The notes: generated from the letters alone by a model not told the origin. DNA of 64,000 nucleotides from Falsiroseomonas sp051859025 (GCF_051859025.1 NZ_JBHYGL010000009.1:62001-126000), one strand, 5' to 3'. Numbered from the stretch's first letter, positions 17,009 through 25,928 are shown. Made by a program: numbers and translations.

Positions 17009-18273
17009 TTGGTCATCGCGTGGAGGCCAGGCGCATCTGGGCCTGGGCCTTCTATGACTGGGCAAACAGCGCCTTCCCGACCGTCGTCTCCACCTTCGTC
17101 ATCGCGGCCTATTTCGCGCAAGGCATCGCCCCCGATCCGGCGACGGGCCAGGCGCAATGGGGCTGGATGCAATCGGCCGCGGGCTTCGGCGTGGCGCTGC
17201 TGTCGCCGCTGCTCGGCGCGGTGGCGGATGCGGGGGGGCGGCGGCGGCTGATGCTGGGCTTCTTCACCCTGCTGCTGTCGGCCAGCACGGCGATGATCTG
17301 GTTCGCGAAGCCGGACCCCGCCTACATGGTCTATGCGCTGGTCTGCGTCGGCCTCGCCACCATCGCCTTCGAACTCGCCACGGTATTCTACAATTCGATG
17401 CTGCCGAGCGTCGCTGGTCCGGCGCAGATCGGCCGCGTCTCCGGCCTCGGCTGGGGTCTCGGCTATGCCGGCGGGCTGGTGTGCCTGGGTGTCTGCCTGG
17501 TGCTGCTGATCCAGCCCAACCCCTCGCCGCTCGGGCTCGACCGTGGCCAGGCGGAGCATGTGCGGGCGGCGGCGCTGCTGGTGGCGGTGTGGCTGCTGGT
17601 CTTCGGCTGGCCGGTGCTGCTGGCGGTGCCGGATGCGCCGGGGCCGAAGCCGGGATGGGGGGAGGCCGCGCGGCGGGGGGTGGGGGAGGTGGTGGCGCTG
17701 GTCCGCACCCTGCCCCGCAACCCGGCCTTGGCGCGCTTCATCCTGGCACGGCTGTTCTACACGGATGGGCTGAACACGCTGTTCGCCTTCGGCGCCATCT
17801 ATGCGGCGGGCGTCTTCGGCATGGGGATCGACCGCATCCTGCTGTTCGGCATCGCCATGAACGTCGCGGCGGGGCTGGGTGCCGCGGGCTTCGCGCTGGT
17901 CGAGGACCGGATCGGGTCCCGCCAGATGGTGCTGCTGGCGCTGGCCGCGATGCTGGTCTTCGGCACCGGCCTGCTGCTGGCGACGACGGAGACGGGCTTC
18001 TGGGTGCTGGCGCTTTCGCTCGGCCTGTTCTTCGGCCCGGCCCAGGCGGCCAGCCGCACCTTCATGGCGAGGCTGGCGCCGCCGGAGGAGATGGCCGCGC
18101 ATTTCGGCCTGTTTGCGCTGTCCGGCCGCATCACGGGCTTCCTCGGCCCCGCGGCGCTGGCGACGGTGACGATGGCGACGGGCAGCCAGCGGCTGGGGAT
18201 GGCGACGGTGCTGGTGTTTCTCGGCATCGGCGCCGCGATCCTGCTGACGGTCAGGGACCCGCAGAGGGCGTAG
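17005..18273 (+). CDS. MFS transporter, UMF1/Atg22-like
   Basis: A 422-residue inner-membrane protein with about twelve helices. The opening WAFYDWANSAFPTVVSTFVIAAYF is typical of the UMF1 branch of the major facilitator superfamily, related to fungal vacuolar exporter Atg22. Substrates are not established in bacteria. The GTG at 17005 overlapping the TGA of the glycosylase gene is preferred; a TTG at 16972 is the only longer alternative and lacks a ribosome site. Ends with no obvious terminator 52 bases before the next gene. Confidence 0.87.
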   Translation: MIGHRVEARRIWAWAFYDWANSAFPTVVSTFVIAAYFAQGIAPDPATGQAQWGWMQSAAGFGVALLSPLLGAVADAGGRRRLMLGFFTLLLSASTAMIWFAKPDPAYMVYALVCVGLATIAFELATVFYNSMLPSVAGPAQIGRVSGLGWGLGYAGGLVCLGVCLVLLIQPNPSPLGLDRGQAEHVRAAALLVAVWLLVFGWPVLLAVPDAPGPKPGWGEAARRGVGEVVALVRTLPRNPALARFILARLFYTDGLNTLFAFGAIYAAGVFGMGIDRILLFGIAMNVAAGLGAAGFALVEDRIGSRQMVLLALAAMLVFGTGLLLATTETGFWVLALSLGLFFGPAQAASRTFMARLAPPEEMAAHFGLFALSGRITGFLGPAALATVTMATGSQRLGMATVLVFLGIGAAILLTVRDPQRA

Positions 18274-18325
18274 CCGGGCCCTGGGGTGCGGGTTAGGCTC
18301 ATCCTCAAGAACCAGGAGGAACGCC

Positions 18326-19288
18326 ATGCGCATCACCCGCCGTGCCCTGATGGGTGCCGCCGCCACGCTGCTGCCCTTGCCCGTGGTGTCGCAACCGACT
18401 TGGCCCACCAAGCCCGTGCGCTTCATCATCCCCTTCGCGCCCGGCGGCCCGGTGGAGATTCCCGCGCGCTTCATCGCGGAACATCTCCAGCGTCGCCTCG
18501 GCCAGCCCTTCATCGTGGAGACGCGGCCGGGCGCGGGCGGGCTGCTCGGCACGCGCGCGGTGATGGCGACGCCGGATGCGCATAATTTCCTGTTCACGAC
18601 ATCGGCCATCACCATCCTCCCCGCGGTGATGCGCGACCCCGGCTACGATCCCATCGCGGATTTCATGCCGGTCTCCATCGTGCTGGACGCGCCGATGGGC
18701 GTGCTGGTGCGGCCCGACAGCCCGATCCGGGACCTGGCCGACCTGGTCGCGCGCGCCAAGGCGCGGCCTGGCAGCATCTCCTTCGCCACCGCCGGCAATG
18801 GCGCCACCACGCATATGGGCGGGGAGTTGTTCAAGGCGCGCGCGGGTATCGACCTGCTGCATGTCCCCTATCGCGGCGCGGGGCAGAGCGTCACCGCGCT
18901 CTATGCCGGGGACACGGACCTGCTGATCGTGGGGCTGCTGGAGACGATGTCGCATGTGCGGGAGGGAAGGCTGCGCGCCATCGCCGTGACGTCGCCGCAG
19001 CGGAGCCCCGTGCTGCCCGATGTGCCCTCACTCGCGGAAGCCGCGCCCGGCTATGGCGTGACCATCTGGTACGCGATGTTCGCGCCGAAGGGCACGCCGC
19101 AGGCCGTGGTGGACACTCTGGCGGCGGAGATGGCGCCGCTGGCGCAGGGTTCGTCCCTGGCGCAGCGGCTGGAAGCTGCCGGCGCGCAGCTCGTCCTCTC
19201 CGGCCCCGGGCCACTCGGCGAACGGATGCGCGTTGAGGTGCCGATGTGGAAGGCGATCGCGGAGAGCGCGAATATCCGGCTGGATTGA
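18326..19288 (+). CDS. Bug/TctC-type tripartite tricarboxylate transporter receptor
   Basis: A 320-residue periplasmic solute-binding protein. A short leader with ITRRALMGAAATLLPLPVVSQ (Arg pair, possible Tat) precedes WPTKPVRFIIPFAPGGPVEIPARFIAEHL, the signature of the Bug family. The ligand loop is visible as SISFATAGNGATTHMGGELF. Bug proteins bind carboxylates for TctAB permeases or act in sensing; no tctA or tctB lies nearby, so this is one of the orphan receptors common in these bacteria. AGGAGG lies 5-6 bases before the start. The gene converges on the hydrolase gene with an 11-base gap. Confidence 0.92.
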   Translation: MRITRRALMGAAATLLPLPVVSQPTWPTKPVRFIIPFAPGGPVEIPARFIAEHLQRRLGQPFIVETRPGAGGLLGTRAVMATPDAHNFLFTTSAITILPAVMRDPGYDPIADFMPVSIVLDAPMGVLVRPDSPIRDLADLVARAKARPGSISFATAGNGATTHMGGELFKARAGIDLLHVPYRGAGQSVTALYAGDTDLLIVGLLETMSHVREGRLRAIAVTSPQRSPVLPDVPSLAEAAPGYGVTIWYAMFAPKGTPQAVVDTLAAEMAPLAQGSSLAQRLEAAGAQLVLSGPGPLGERMRVEVPMWKAIAESANIRLD

Positions 19289-19299
19289 GGGCGCGCGCC

Positions 19300-21099
19300 T
19301 CAATCCAGCACGGGCAGCACCACGCGGCTCGGCCTTCCGCCATCGACGAAGACGGTGTTGGTGGCGATGCGCAGGCCGCGCGCCATGCCCTCCGCCTCCC
19401 CGGTATTCGGGTTCACATCGAAGCGCGGGAAGTTGGAGGAGGAGATGTCGAGCCGGATGCGGTGGCCCGGCAGGAACAGGTTGGCGATGGGCAGCGCCAC
19501 GCGCAGGCGCCGCACCTCCCCGGGCTCCGCCAGGCGCGGGCGGGACGGATCATCGGCGTAGCGCAGCCGCAGGATGGTATCGCCCAGCAGCATGGCATAG
19601 CCGCGCGGATAATCCGCGGAGGCCGGGTGGACATCGACCAGCTTGACGGTGAAGTCGGTATCCGGGCTGTCGGTGGCAACGAACAGCTCCACCTCCACCG
19701 GCCCCACCACCCGCACGGCATCGCGCAACGGCGCCGTCTGGAACACCAGCACATCGGGGCGGGAGGCCAGCGGCAGGAAGGGGGGCGTGCAGCCGTAGAA
19801 GGCAGGGCCCTCCATCTGGTCCTGGCTGCCCGGCAGCGCGAGGGGTTCGAGGGAGGAGAAGGCGCCACCGATGGTCGGCACGGGATGGGCCGGATCGAAG
19901 CGGAAGCTCACCGGCGTGGCGCCGGCGGCGGGCGATTCCGGCCGCAGCGCGCCATCGCCCTGCAGGTGGAAGGTGGCCGGCGCGGCATCCGGCAGCGGCC
20001 AGTCCGGCGCCGTCATCCAGCTTCCGCCATGGTCCAGATGCCCGGCCGGCGTGCGCCGCCCGCTGCCGCCACCCATGACGAAGACCCGTACCGGCGGTTC
20101 CCCATCCGCGATGCCGCGCACGGCGTGGTCGAGGAAGCGGACGCGCTGGCGGTTCCAGTCCCCGGCCCAGGAATCGATCGGTGCCTCGGCGCCGAAATCG
20201 ACATCGCCGAATACGCGCTGGCTGCGCTCCCCATGCGTCCAGGGGCCGAGGATCAACCGCTGGGGCCCGCGCCCGGCACGCTTCAGCCCGCCGTAATTGG
20301 CGGTGACGGTGCCGGGATAGGGATCGAACCAGGACGACATGTGCAGCACGGCGGCGCGGCTGTAGCGGCCGTAGGACCCCTCGGCCCACAGCCCGTTGCG
20401 CTGCCAGGTGGCGTCGAAGGCCCCGGCCCGCCACTGGTCCAGCAGCACGCGTTCGTAGTCGGGGTGGTGGCGAAGCGGCGAATGGCCGGCCCGCCACGGC
20501 AGGCGGGTGAACCAGGCGGCCAGGTCCTCCGCCTCCAGCGCCGCGCGTAGCACGGGGTCGCGCGCCGCTTCGGGGGAACGGCGTGCCTCGTTGAAGGCCC
20601 AGCTCGCCTGCTTCAGCTCGAAGGCGCCGTTGTGGCGGACGGCGTTGCGCCAGGCATTGTCGAAGCCGCCGGAATCCAGCACCTGCGCCACCAGCCCCGG
20701 CGGGTCCAGGCAGCCCAGCGCCGCGGCGGAATGGGCGCCATAGGACATGCCGATGGTGGCGATGCGACCATCGCACCAGGGCTGGCCGAGGATCCAGGCG
20801 CAGCTGTCGAAGCCGTCCGCGCCCTCGTTCAGGTATTTCTCGAACACGCCGTCGGAATCGCCGCGGCCGCGGCTGTCCTGCAGCAGCACGGCGTAGCCCG
20901 CGCGGGTGAAATGCGCGGCCAGGCGCGGGCCATCCACCGGCACCGGGTCGGCTGCCGTGACCTCGATGCGCCGGGGCGCATCGCGGCCATAGGGCGTGCG
21001 TTCCAGCACCACCGGGAAGGGCCCGGCGCCCTCTGGCCGATACAGCGTGGCGGCGAGCGTCGCGCCGTCCCGCATCGGCACGCGCAGCGTGGTGCTCAC
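19300..21099 (-). CDS. CocE/NonD family alpha/beta hydrolase
   Basis: A 599-residue hydrolase of the X-Pro dipeptidyl-peptidase/CocE group (serine esterases or acylases). The N-terminal alpha/beta domain starts RVPMRDGATLAATLYRP and holds the nucleophile elbow GMSYGAHSAAALG. The C-terminal jelly-roll is marked by NLFLPGHRIRLDISSSNFPRFDVNPNTGE. Members cleave esters, beta-lactam side chains or peptides; the target is not predictable. Start is GTG at 21099 with GGAG 10 bases upstream, 22 bases behind the ABC receptor gene, implying one operon in which imported substrate may be hydrolysed. Confidence 0.9.
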   Translation of the reverse strand: MSTTLRVPMRDGATLAATLYRPEGAGPFPVVLERTPYGRDAPRRIEVTAADPVPVDGPRLAAHFTRAGYAVLLQDSRGRGDSDGVFEKYLNEGADGFDSCAWILGQPWCDGRIATIGMSYGAHSAAALGCLDPPGLVAQVLDSGGFDNAWRNAVRHNGAFELKQASWAFNEARRSPEAARDPVLRAALEAEDLAAWFTRLPWRAGHSPLRHHPDYERVLLDQWRAGAFDATWQRNGLWAEGSYGRYSRAAVLHMSSWFDPYPGTVTANYGGLKRAGRGPQRLILGPWTHGERSQRVFGDVDFGAEAPIDSWAGDWNRQRVRFLDHAVRGIADGEPPVRVFVMGGGSGRRTPAGHLDHGGSWMTAPDWPLPDAAPATFHLQGDGALRPESPAAGATPVSFRFDPAHPVPTIGGAFSSLEPLALPGSQDQMEGPAFYGCTPPFLPLASRPDVLVFQTAPLRDAVRVVGPVEVELFVATDSPDTDFTVKLVDVHPASADYPRGYAMLLGDTILRLRYADDPSRPRLAEPGEVRRLRVALPIANLFLPGHRIRLDISSSNFPRFDVNPNTGEAEGMARGLRIATNTVFVDGGRPSRVVLPVLD

Positions 21100-21121
21100 C
21101 TGATGATACTCCGATGCGTGC

Positions 21122-22723
21122 TCATCGCACGACTCGCGCGAAGCGGACGGAGGTTTCGTCGAGCATGTTGGCGGCGTGCTCGATATCCCCGCGCGAGGCC
21201 CAGAAGGATTTCTGCCACAGCAGCGGGATGATCCCCTGGTCCGCCATGGCGATGCGCGTCGCCTCCACCAGCAGGCGGTTGCGTTCCTCCTCATCGAAGG
21301 CGGCCAGGGCGCGGGCGAGGGCGGCGTCGAACTCCGCGTTGGAATAGCGGCCGCGATTGGTGCCGCCGAGCCCGCGCGAGAGGTCCCGCGTGGCGAGCAG
21401 CCCGCGAAGCCCGTCGGCGGAATGGGGGGAGGCGCTGTTATAGGCAAAGAGGAAGGCGGAGAAGCGCTGGTCCGTCGCCTGGCCGATATAGACGTTGAAC
21501 GGCATGGTGGTGACGCCGTTCACCCGGATGCCGCCGCGCGCCAGCATCTGCCCCAGGGCCTGCGCCATGGCCGCATCCTGCGGGAAGCGGTTGTTGGAGG
21601 AATGGATGGTCAGGCCGAAGCCGTTGGGCCAGCCCGCTTCCGCCAGCAATGCCCGGGCGCGGGGCAGGTCGAAGGGCATGGGGGCGAGCGCGGGATCGTA
21701 GCCGCCCTGGCCCACCGGCACGATCTGCCCGGCCGGCACGCCGCCGCCGGACAGCAGCGTGTTCACCAGCGCTTCCCGGTTGATCATCATCGACATGGCC
21801 TGCCGCACGCGCGGGTCGCGCAGCGGGTTGCGCGCCATCGGGCGTCCCTCGGCATCAGTCACGAAGGGGCTTTCATCCCGCGCGCTGTCGAGTGCCATGT
21901 AGGCCATGCGCGGCGTGACGATGGAGGTCACGCGGATGCCGCGTTCGCGTTCCAGCCGCGCCACGTCGCCGGGCGGCACGCCATCGATGATGTCGACGCC
22001 GCCCGAGAGCAGGGAGGAGAGCCGCGCGGCGGGGTTGGTGATGAAGCGCACGGTCACGCGCTCGAACTCGCTGGGGCCGCGCCAATGGCCATCGAAGCGC
22101 GTGAGCCGCATCTGGTCGCCCGGCGTCCAGGAGACGAAGCGCATCGGCCCGGTGCCGATCGCGGCCCGGCCGCTGTTGAAATCCGCCGTCGTCGCGCCCT
22201 GCGCCGCGCGGCGGGACGCGATGTAGACCTGCCCGATCTGTTCCAGCAGCAGCGGCGTCGGCACGGCGGAGGTGATGCGGATGGTCAGCGGGTCCACGAC
22301 CGTCATGGTCGCGATGTCGCCGACATTGCGCGCCCAGCTCGACGGGCTGTTCGGTACGTCCTTCGCGCGGGTCAGGGAGAAGACGACATCCTCCGCCGTG
22401 AAGGGGGAGCCGTCATGGAAGCGCACGCCGTCGCGCAGCTTGATCTCCCAGGTCAGCGGATCCAGCACGCGCCAGGAGGCGGCGAGGGAGGGGCCGATCG
22501 CCTGGTTGACGTCGAAGTTCAGCAGGCTGTCGTAGATGTTGCGCATCGTCGATGCGTCATTGCCCGCATTGTTGAAATGCGGGTCGATGGCGGCGTGTTC
22601 GGCCACGCGGCCCATGGTGATGTCGCGCGCGGCCGCGGGCGGCGCCGCCAGGGGGGCGACGAGCCCTGCCATCGTCGCGGCGGCGAGAAGAACCGATGTC
22701 GGGCGCGGCTTGGGCGATGTCAT
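21122..22723 (-). CDS. ABC transporter substrate-binding protein, dipeptide/nickel (family 5) type
   Basis: A 533-residue periplasmic receptor of the DppA/OppA class. It has a leader ending PLAAPPAAARD and the family block IKLRDGVRFHDGSPFTAEDVVFSL near residues 95-120. No permease or ATPase gene accompanies it; instead the CocE hydrolase follows 22 bases later. The start at 22723 opens MTSPKPRPTS; the ribosome site is weak. Ligand unknown: peptides, glycosides and opines are all bound by this family. The upstream side is the GC-rich tandem-repeat stretch before flgE. Confidence 0.9.
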   Translation of the reverse strand: MTSPKPRPTSVLLAAATMAGLVAPLAAPPAAARDITMGRVAEHAAIDPHFNNAGNDASTMRNIYDSLLNFDVNQAIGPSLAASWRVLDPLTWEIKLRDGVRFHDGSPFTAEDVVFSLTRAKDVPNSPSSWARNVGDIATMTVVDPLTIRITSAVPTPLLLEQIGQVYIASRRAAQGATTADFNSGRAAIGTGPMRFVSWTPGDQMRLTRFDGHWRGPSEFERVTVRFITNPAARLSSLLSGGVDIIDGVPPGDVARLERERGIRVTSIVTPRMAYMALDSARDESPFVTDAEGRPMARNPLRDPRVRQAMSMMINREALVNTLLSGGGVPAGQIVPVGQGGYDPALAPMPFDLPRARALLAEAGWPNGFGLTIHSSNNRFPQDAAMAQALGQMLARGGIRVNGVTTMPFNVYIGQATDQRFSAFLFAYNSASPHSADGLRGLLATRDLSRGLGGTNRGRYSNAEFDAALARALAAFDEEERNRLLVEATRIAMADQGIIPLLWQKSFWASRGDIEHAANMLDETSVRFARVVR

Positions 22724-22922
22724 GCTGGAGTTTCCCCGGTTTTCTTGCGGCGGGGCCTTCGCGGTGCCGGCAGGCACGTGGAAATCCCGACATCCGGGAT
22801 GATTTGTCGCATATGGACGCGCAGCGTCAACCATCGGCCTGGCATGGCGCGGACGCGATCGGGCGATGATCCCGGCCGCCGGCGGACGCCATCCTGGCGA
22901 CCGCGAGGCCGGGTGAGCCCAG

Positions 22923-23030
22923 CGGCGTCCTGCCGCGGGGGAAGCAGCGCGGCGTCCTGCCGCGGGGGAAGCAGCGCGGCGTCCTGCCGCGGAGCGAACC
23001 AGCGCGGCATCCTGCCGCGGGGCGGGGGGC
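22923..23030. repeat. Four tandem 27-28-bp hairpin-forming units
   Basis: Units begin at 22923, 22950, 22977 and 23005 with spacing 27, 27 and 28. Each contains GCGGCGTCCTGCCGC, itself a 5-6-bp stem with loop gtcct. The 343-base gap (22724-23066) between the ABC receptor start and the flgE end holds nothing else I can identify; open frames across it follow from the repeat length being a multiple of three. It may end the flgE transcript, or be a plain minisatellite. Confidence 0.9.
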
Positions 23031-23066
23031 GGCAATCCTCGCCACCCCCCGCCATCGGGTGCCGCG

Positions 23067-24374
23067 TCAGCGCTTCAGGTTGACCGTTTCCTGCAGCAGC
23101 TCATCCGCCGTCGTCACCAGCTTGGTGTTGGCGGAATAGGCGCGCTGGGCGACGATCAGCTTGGAAAATTCGGCGGCGATGTCGACATTCGCGCCCTCCA
23201 CCGCGCCGGCCTGCAAGGTACCGGTGCCGTTGGCGCCGATGGCGGAGACCTGCTGGCGGCCGGCCTCCTGCGTCGCGGCGAAGGCCTGGCCGTCCAGCCG
23301 TTCCAGCGCGTCCGGGTCGGCGAAGCTCACCACCGGCACCTGCGCGACGGTGCGGCTTTCGCCATTGTCGTAGTTCACCACGACCTTCCCATCGGCCTGG
23401 GTGCTGACGGAGGCGAAGGCGCCGGCCGGGCCGCCATCGCGGGACACGCTGCGCAGCTCATAGGCCGCGCCGCCATATTGCGTGACGCCCTGGGTGGAAC
23501 CGAAGCGGCCGAGGTCGATGTCGATGGCCTGGTCGGTGCCGCCGAAATTGCCGGTGACGTTCAGCAGGGCATTGGCGGGGTTCACGGGGTCGAAGCGGCC
23601 GACCGTGTTGCCGGCGCCGTCCAGCACCTCCCCGATCGTGCCGGCTGGGGCACCATTGGTGCCGAAATTCACCGTGAAGGTGCCGAGTTCCGCCGCCTGG
23701 CCGCCGCCCGGCGCGGGGCGCGTCACCGCCAGCGTCCAGCTGTTGTCATCGGCGCCGCGCGTCCAGCCGAGATCGAGGGGATGGAGGTTGCCAAGCTGGT
23801 CGAAGACCTGCGCCTGGGTCGATCCCCTGGCGCCGGTGGCGGCGCCGGCCGGCAGGTTGGCGGACAGCGTCACGGCCTCCGTCGGCTCCGGCGGCAGGCC
23901 GGCGCGGTCGATCCGGATGGGGGACAGGCGCGTGGCGTCCGGCCGGCCGGTGGCGGGGTCCACGGACCAGCCCTGCAGCACGTCGCCGCTGCCATTCTGC
24001 AGGTAGCCCTCGCTGTTCATGCGGAAATCGCCGGCGCGGGTGAACATGGCGCGGCTGTCGAAACTGGTCTCCCCCGCCGCGCTGGCGATCGGGCGCGCCA
24101 CGCTGAAGAAGCCGCGGCCGCTGATCGCCATCGCCAGGGGGTTGTCCACCTGGCTGATCGTGCCCTGCACGTCATTGGTGGCGACGGTGTTGGCGACCAC
24201 GCCGCCGGTGAAGCGGCTGGTGCCGGCGTTGACGACCATGTCCTCGAAATTGGTGTCGAGGCGCTTGTACCCCGTGGTCTGGCTGTTCGCGACGTTGTCC
24301 GAGATGTTCGCGATGGCCCGGCCCTGGGCATTCATGCCGGAGACGGCGGTGGCGAGGGAGTTGAAGAGGGACAT
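23067..24374 (-). CDS. flgE: Flagellar hook protein FlgE
   Basis: A 435-residue protein that polymerises into the flexible hook after export by the flagellar type III system. The N-terminal rod/hook signature is SLFNSLATAVSGMNAQGRAIANISDNVANSQTTGYK, and the C-terminal helix is AEFSKLIVAQRAYSANTKLVTTADELLQETVNL. Between them lies the variable D1-D2 part. The ATG at 24374 is fixed by the conserved N-terminus. It is transcribed away from fliK from a strong sigma-54 element 92-106 bases upstream. No flgK or flgL follows, which is unusual. Confidence 0.96.
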   Translation of the reverse strand: MSLFNSLATAVSGMNAQGRAIANISDNVANSQTTGYKRLDTNFEDMVVNAGTSRFTGGVVANTVATNDVQGTISQVDNPLAMAISGRGFFSVARPIASAAGETSFDSRAMFTRAGDFRMNSEGYLQNGSGDVLQGWSVDPATGRPDATRLSPIRIDRAGLPPEPTEAVTLSANLPAGAATGARGSTQAQVFDQLGNLHPLDLGWTRGADDNSWTLAVTRPAPGGGQAAELGTFTVNFGTNGAPAGTIGEVLDGAGNTVGRFDPVNPANALLNVTGNFGGTDQAIDIDLGRFGSTQGVTQYGGAAYELRSVSRDGGPAGAFASVSTQADGKVVVNYDNGESRTVAQVPVVSFADPDALERLDGQAFAATQEAGRQQVSAIGANGTGTLQAGAVEGANVDIAAEFSKLIVAQRAYSANTKLVTTADELLQETVNLKR

Positions 24375-24465
24375 GCGGCTGACCTTGGTTCCTGTGGGTT
24401 CGCCCGAGGGTTGATCGCCGGTCCTGTCGCCCGGGAAGGCGAGGGGTGGCGGTGCCAGGGACAGC

Positions 24466-24480
24466 GCAAGGTCCGTGCCA
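24466..24480 (-). promoter_or_regulatory. Sigma-54 promoter for flgE
   Basis: On the minus strand the sequence reads TGGCAC-ggacc-TTGC, an exact match to the -24/-12 core of RpoN promoters. Transcription would start near 24454, giving a leader of about 80 bases before the flgE ATG. Enhancer-like dyads lie about 55-105 bases upstream. Confidence 0.85.
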
Positions 24481-24534
24481 GAACCCGAGACAAGCTTTAT
24501 GGCCAGGTTTACGGGGCCAGGCGGCGTTGACCGC

Positions 24535-24571
24535 CCGGCAATAGATGCCGGCCCGGCATCCTTGGCCGGGC
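24535..24571. promoter_or_regulatory. Two GC-rich dyads, candidate FlbD-binding enhancer
   Basis: Dyad 1 is CCGGCA-ataga-TGCCGG (24535-24551); dyad 2 is GCCCGGC-atccttg-GCCGGGC (24551-24571). Both are perfect. They lie between the outward-facing sigma-54 elements of flgE and fliK, where Caulobacter-type flagellar promoters carry ftr enhancer sites for FlbD. Resemblance to ftr sites is from memory of their CGGC-rich form; binding is inferred. Confidence 0.55.
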
Positions 24572-24634
24572 CGGAATCGCCACCCAGGGCGACCGTGGCG
24601 GGACGGAATCCTTGGCAGGGCGTGAAGGGGCGGG

Positions 24635-24650
24635 TGGCCCGTTCATTGCT
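24635..24650 (+). promoter_or_regulatory. Sigma-54 promoter for fliK-flgD
   Basis: TGGCCC-gttca-TTGCT matches the -24/-12 consensus with one accepted change (TGGCCC for TGGCAC). The likely start is around 24662, some 30 bases before the fliK ATG. Together with the flgE element on the other strand it forms a divergent pair in the 317-base gap. Confidence 0.82.
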
Positions 24651-24691
24651 GTTCACAGCTTCGGCACCTTTGCCACGGATCACCACCGATC

Positions 24692-25915
24692 ATGCTGTCC
24701 CCCGTCCCGACCCCGGCTTCCCCTCCCGCTGCTGCCTCCCGCTCCTCCGATGCCGCGGCGGCGCCATCCCGCGGTGGCTTCGCGGCTGCGCTCGACGCGG
24801 CGGAGGCACCGGCGGCCCTGGACAAGACGGCCCGGTACCAGGCGGGCGAGGCATCCCCGCAGGCCCAGGCGGAGCCGGTGCACCCCCCGCCCGCCACCGA
24901 TGGAGACCCCGCGCCCCGCCTGGCCGCCATGGCCGCAGAGGCGCCTCTTGAGGCCGAGGGCACCGGCAAGCCTGGGGCGGAGGGAACGGCCGAGGCGGGT
25001 GAGAACGCGGAGCGCGCCGCCTTGCCCGAAGCGGCCCTGGCCGACGCCGCCCTCCCCGGTGCCGCGATGCCGGGCGCCCCGCCCCCGCGACCCGTGGCGG
25101 CCGGCGAGGCGGCGGTTGGCATGGCGATGGCGGCCACGCTGGCATCCACGATCCCCTCATCCTCCCAGCCCGGTGGCGCCGCTGCGGCATCCGCCCGCAC
25201 CGAGCCGTCCGCGGGCGTGCCCGACCAGCCCGGCGCCGCGGAGGCCGCGCAGCCCCCGGCCCCCGCGACCGGCGACGCGACGCGCACCCAGCCTGACATC
25301 GCCACCAAGGCCGCCACGGCCGACACCCCGCCGGAGCCCGGCCTGGCGGCACTCCAGCCGGGGCCCCAGCCGGACGCCGCGCCCGTGCCCGCCGCCAGCC
25401 CCCACCAGGCGCTGGCGGCCGCCCCGCCGCCGGAAGCCCCTGCCGCCGCCCAGCGCCCCTACGCCCATGCCGCTGCGGTTCCCGCGCAGCAGCTGGCGCC
25501 GGTGATCCTGGCGCAGGTCGCCAAGGGCGGCGACGCCTCCCGCCTCATCGTCCAGCTGCGCCCGGCCGAACTCGGCGGCGTGGAGGTGGCGGTGGAAGCC
25601 AGCCGGGACGGCCGCACGCAGGTGCGCATCCTGGTGGAGCGGCCGGAGACGCTGATGCTGCTGGCGCGCGACCGCGGCGCGATCGAGCAGGCCCTGCAGG
25701 CCGCCGGGATCGATACCAAAGCCGACACGCTCAGCATGAGCCTGGGGGAGCCGGGACAGCGCGGCGGCCAGGGGCAGGGCGGTGGCCGGCAGGGCGCCGA
25801 GGATGGGCGCGGCCCGGCCCAGCCCTGGGTTCAGCGCGGCGCCGCCGGCGCCGACATGGTTGCCATCGCACCCCAGCGCCTGGTCGCGCGCGGGCTGCTC
25901 GACGTTGCTCTCTGA
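24692..25915 (+). CDS. fliK: Flagellar hook-length control protein FliK
   Basis: A 407-residue protein, the molecular ruler that measures hook length and switches export specificity through FlhB. Residues 1 to about 260 are Ala/Pro-rich and unstructured, as in other FliK. The conserved C-terminal Flg_hook domain is visible as LIVQLRPAELGGVEVAVEASRDGRTQVRILVERPETLMLLARD near residues 285-330. A Gly/Gln-rich tail follows. It lies directly upstream of flgD, 13 bases apart, and divergent from flgE, the hook subunit it controls. A sigma-54 element precedes it. Confidence 0.9.
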   Translation: MLSPVPTPASPPAAASRSSDAAAAPSRGGFAAALDAAEAPAALDKTARYQAGEASPQAQAEPVHPPPATDGDPAPRLAAMAAEAPLEAEGTGKPGAEGTAEAGENAERAALPEAALADAALPGAAMPGAPPPRPVAAGEAAVGMAMAATLASTIPSSSQPGGAAAASARTEPSAGVPDQPGAAEAAQPPAPATGDATRTQPDIATKAATADTPPEPGLAALQPGPQPDAAPVPAASPHQALAAAPPPEAPAAAQRPYAHAAAVPAQQLAPVILAQVAKGGDASRLIVQLRPAELGGVEVAVEASRDGRTQVRILVERPETLMLLARDRGAIEQALQAAGIDTKADTLSMSLGEPGQRGGQGQGGGRQGAEDGRGPAQPWVQRGAAGADMVAIAPQRLVARGLLDVAL

Positions 25916-25928
25916 AGGGAGGATCCTG

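Noticed and set aside
22923..23030. CRISPR array
   Set aside because: The units are contiguous 27-28-mers without unique spacers, and no cas gene is near.
22720..23055. A coding gene across the tandem repeat before the ABC receptor
   Set aside because: Frames stay open only because the unit is 27 bases. The encoded repeats (RQDAALLPP-like) have no start site or relatives known to me.
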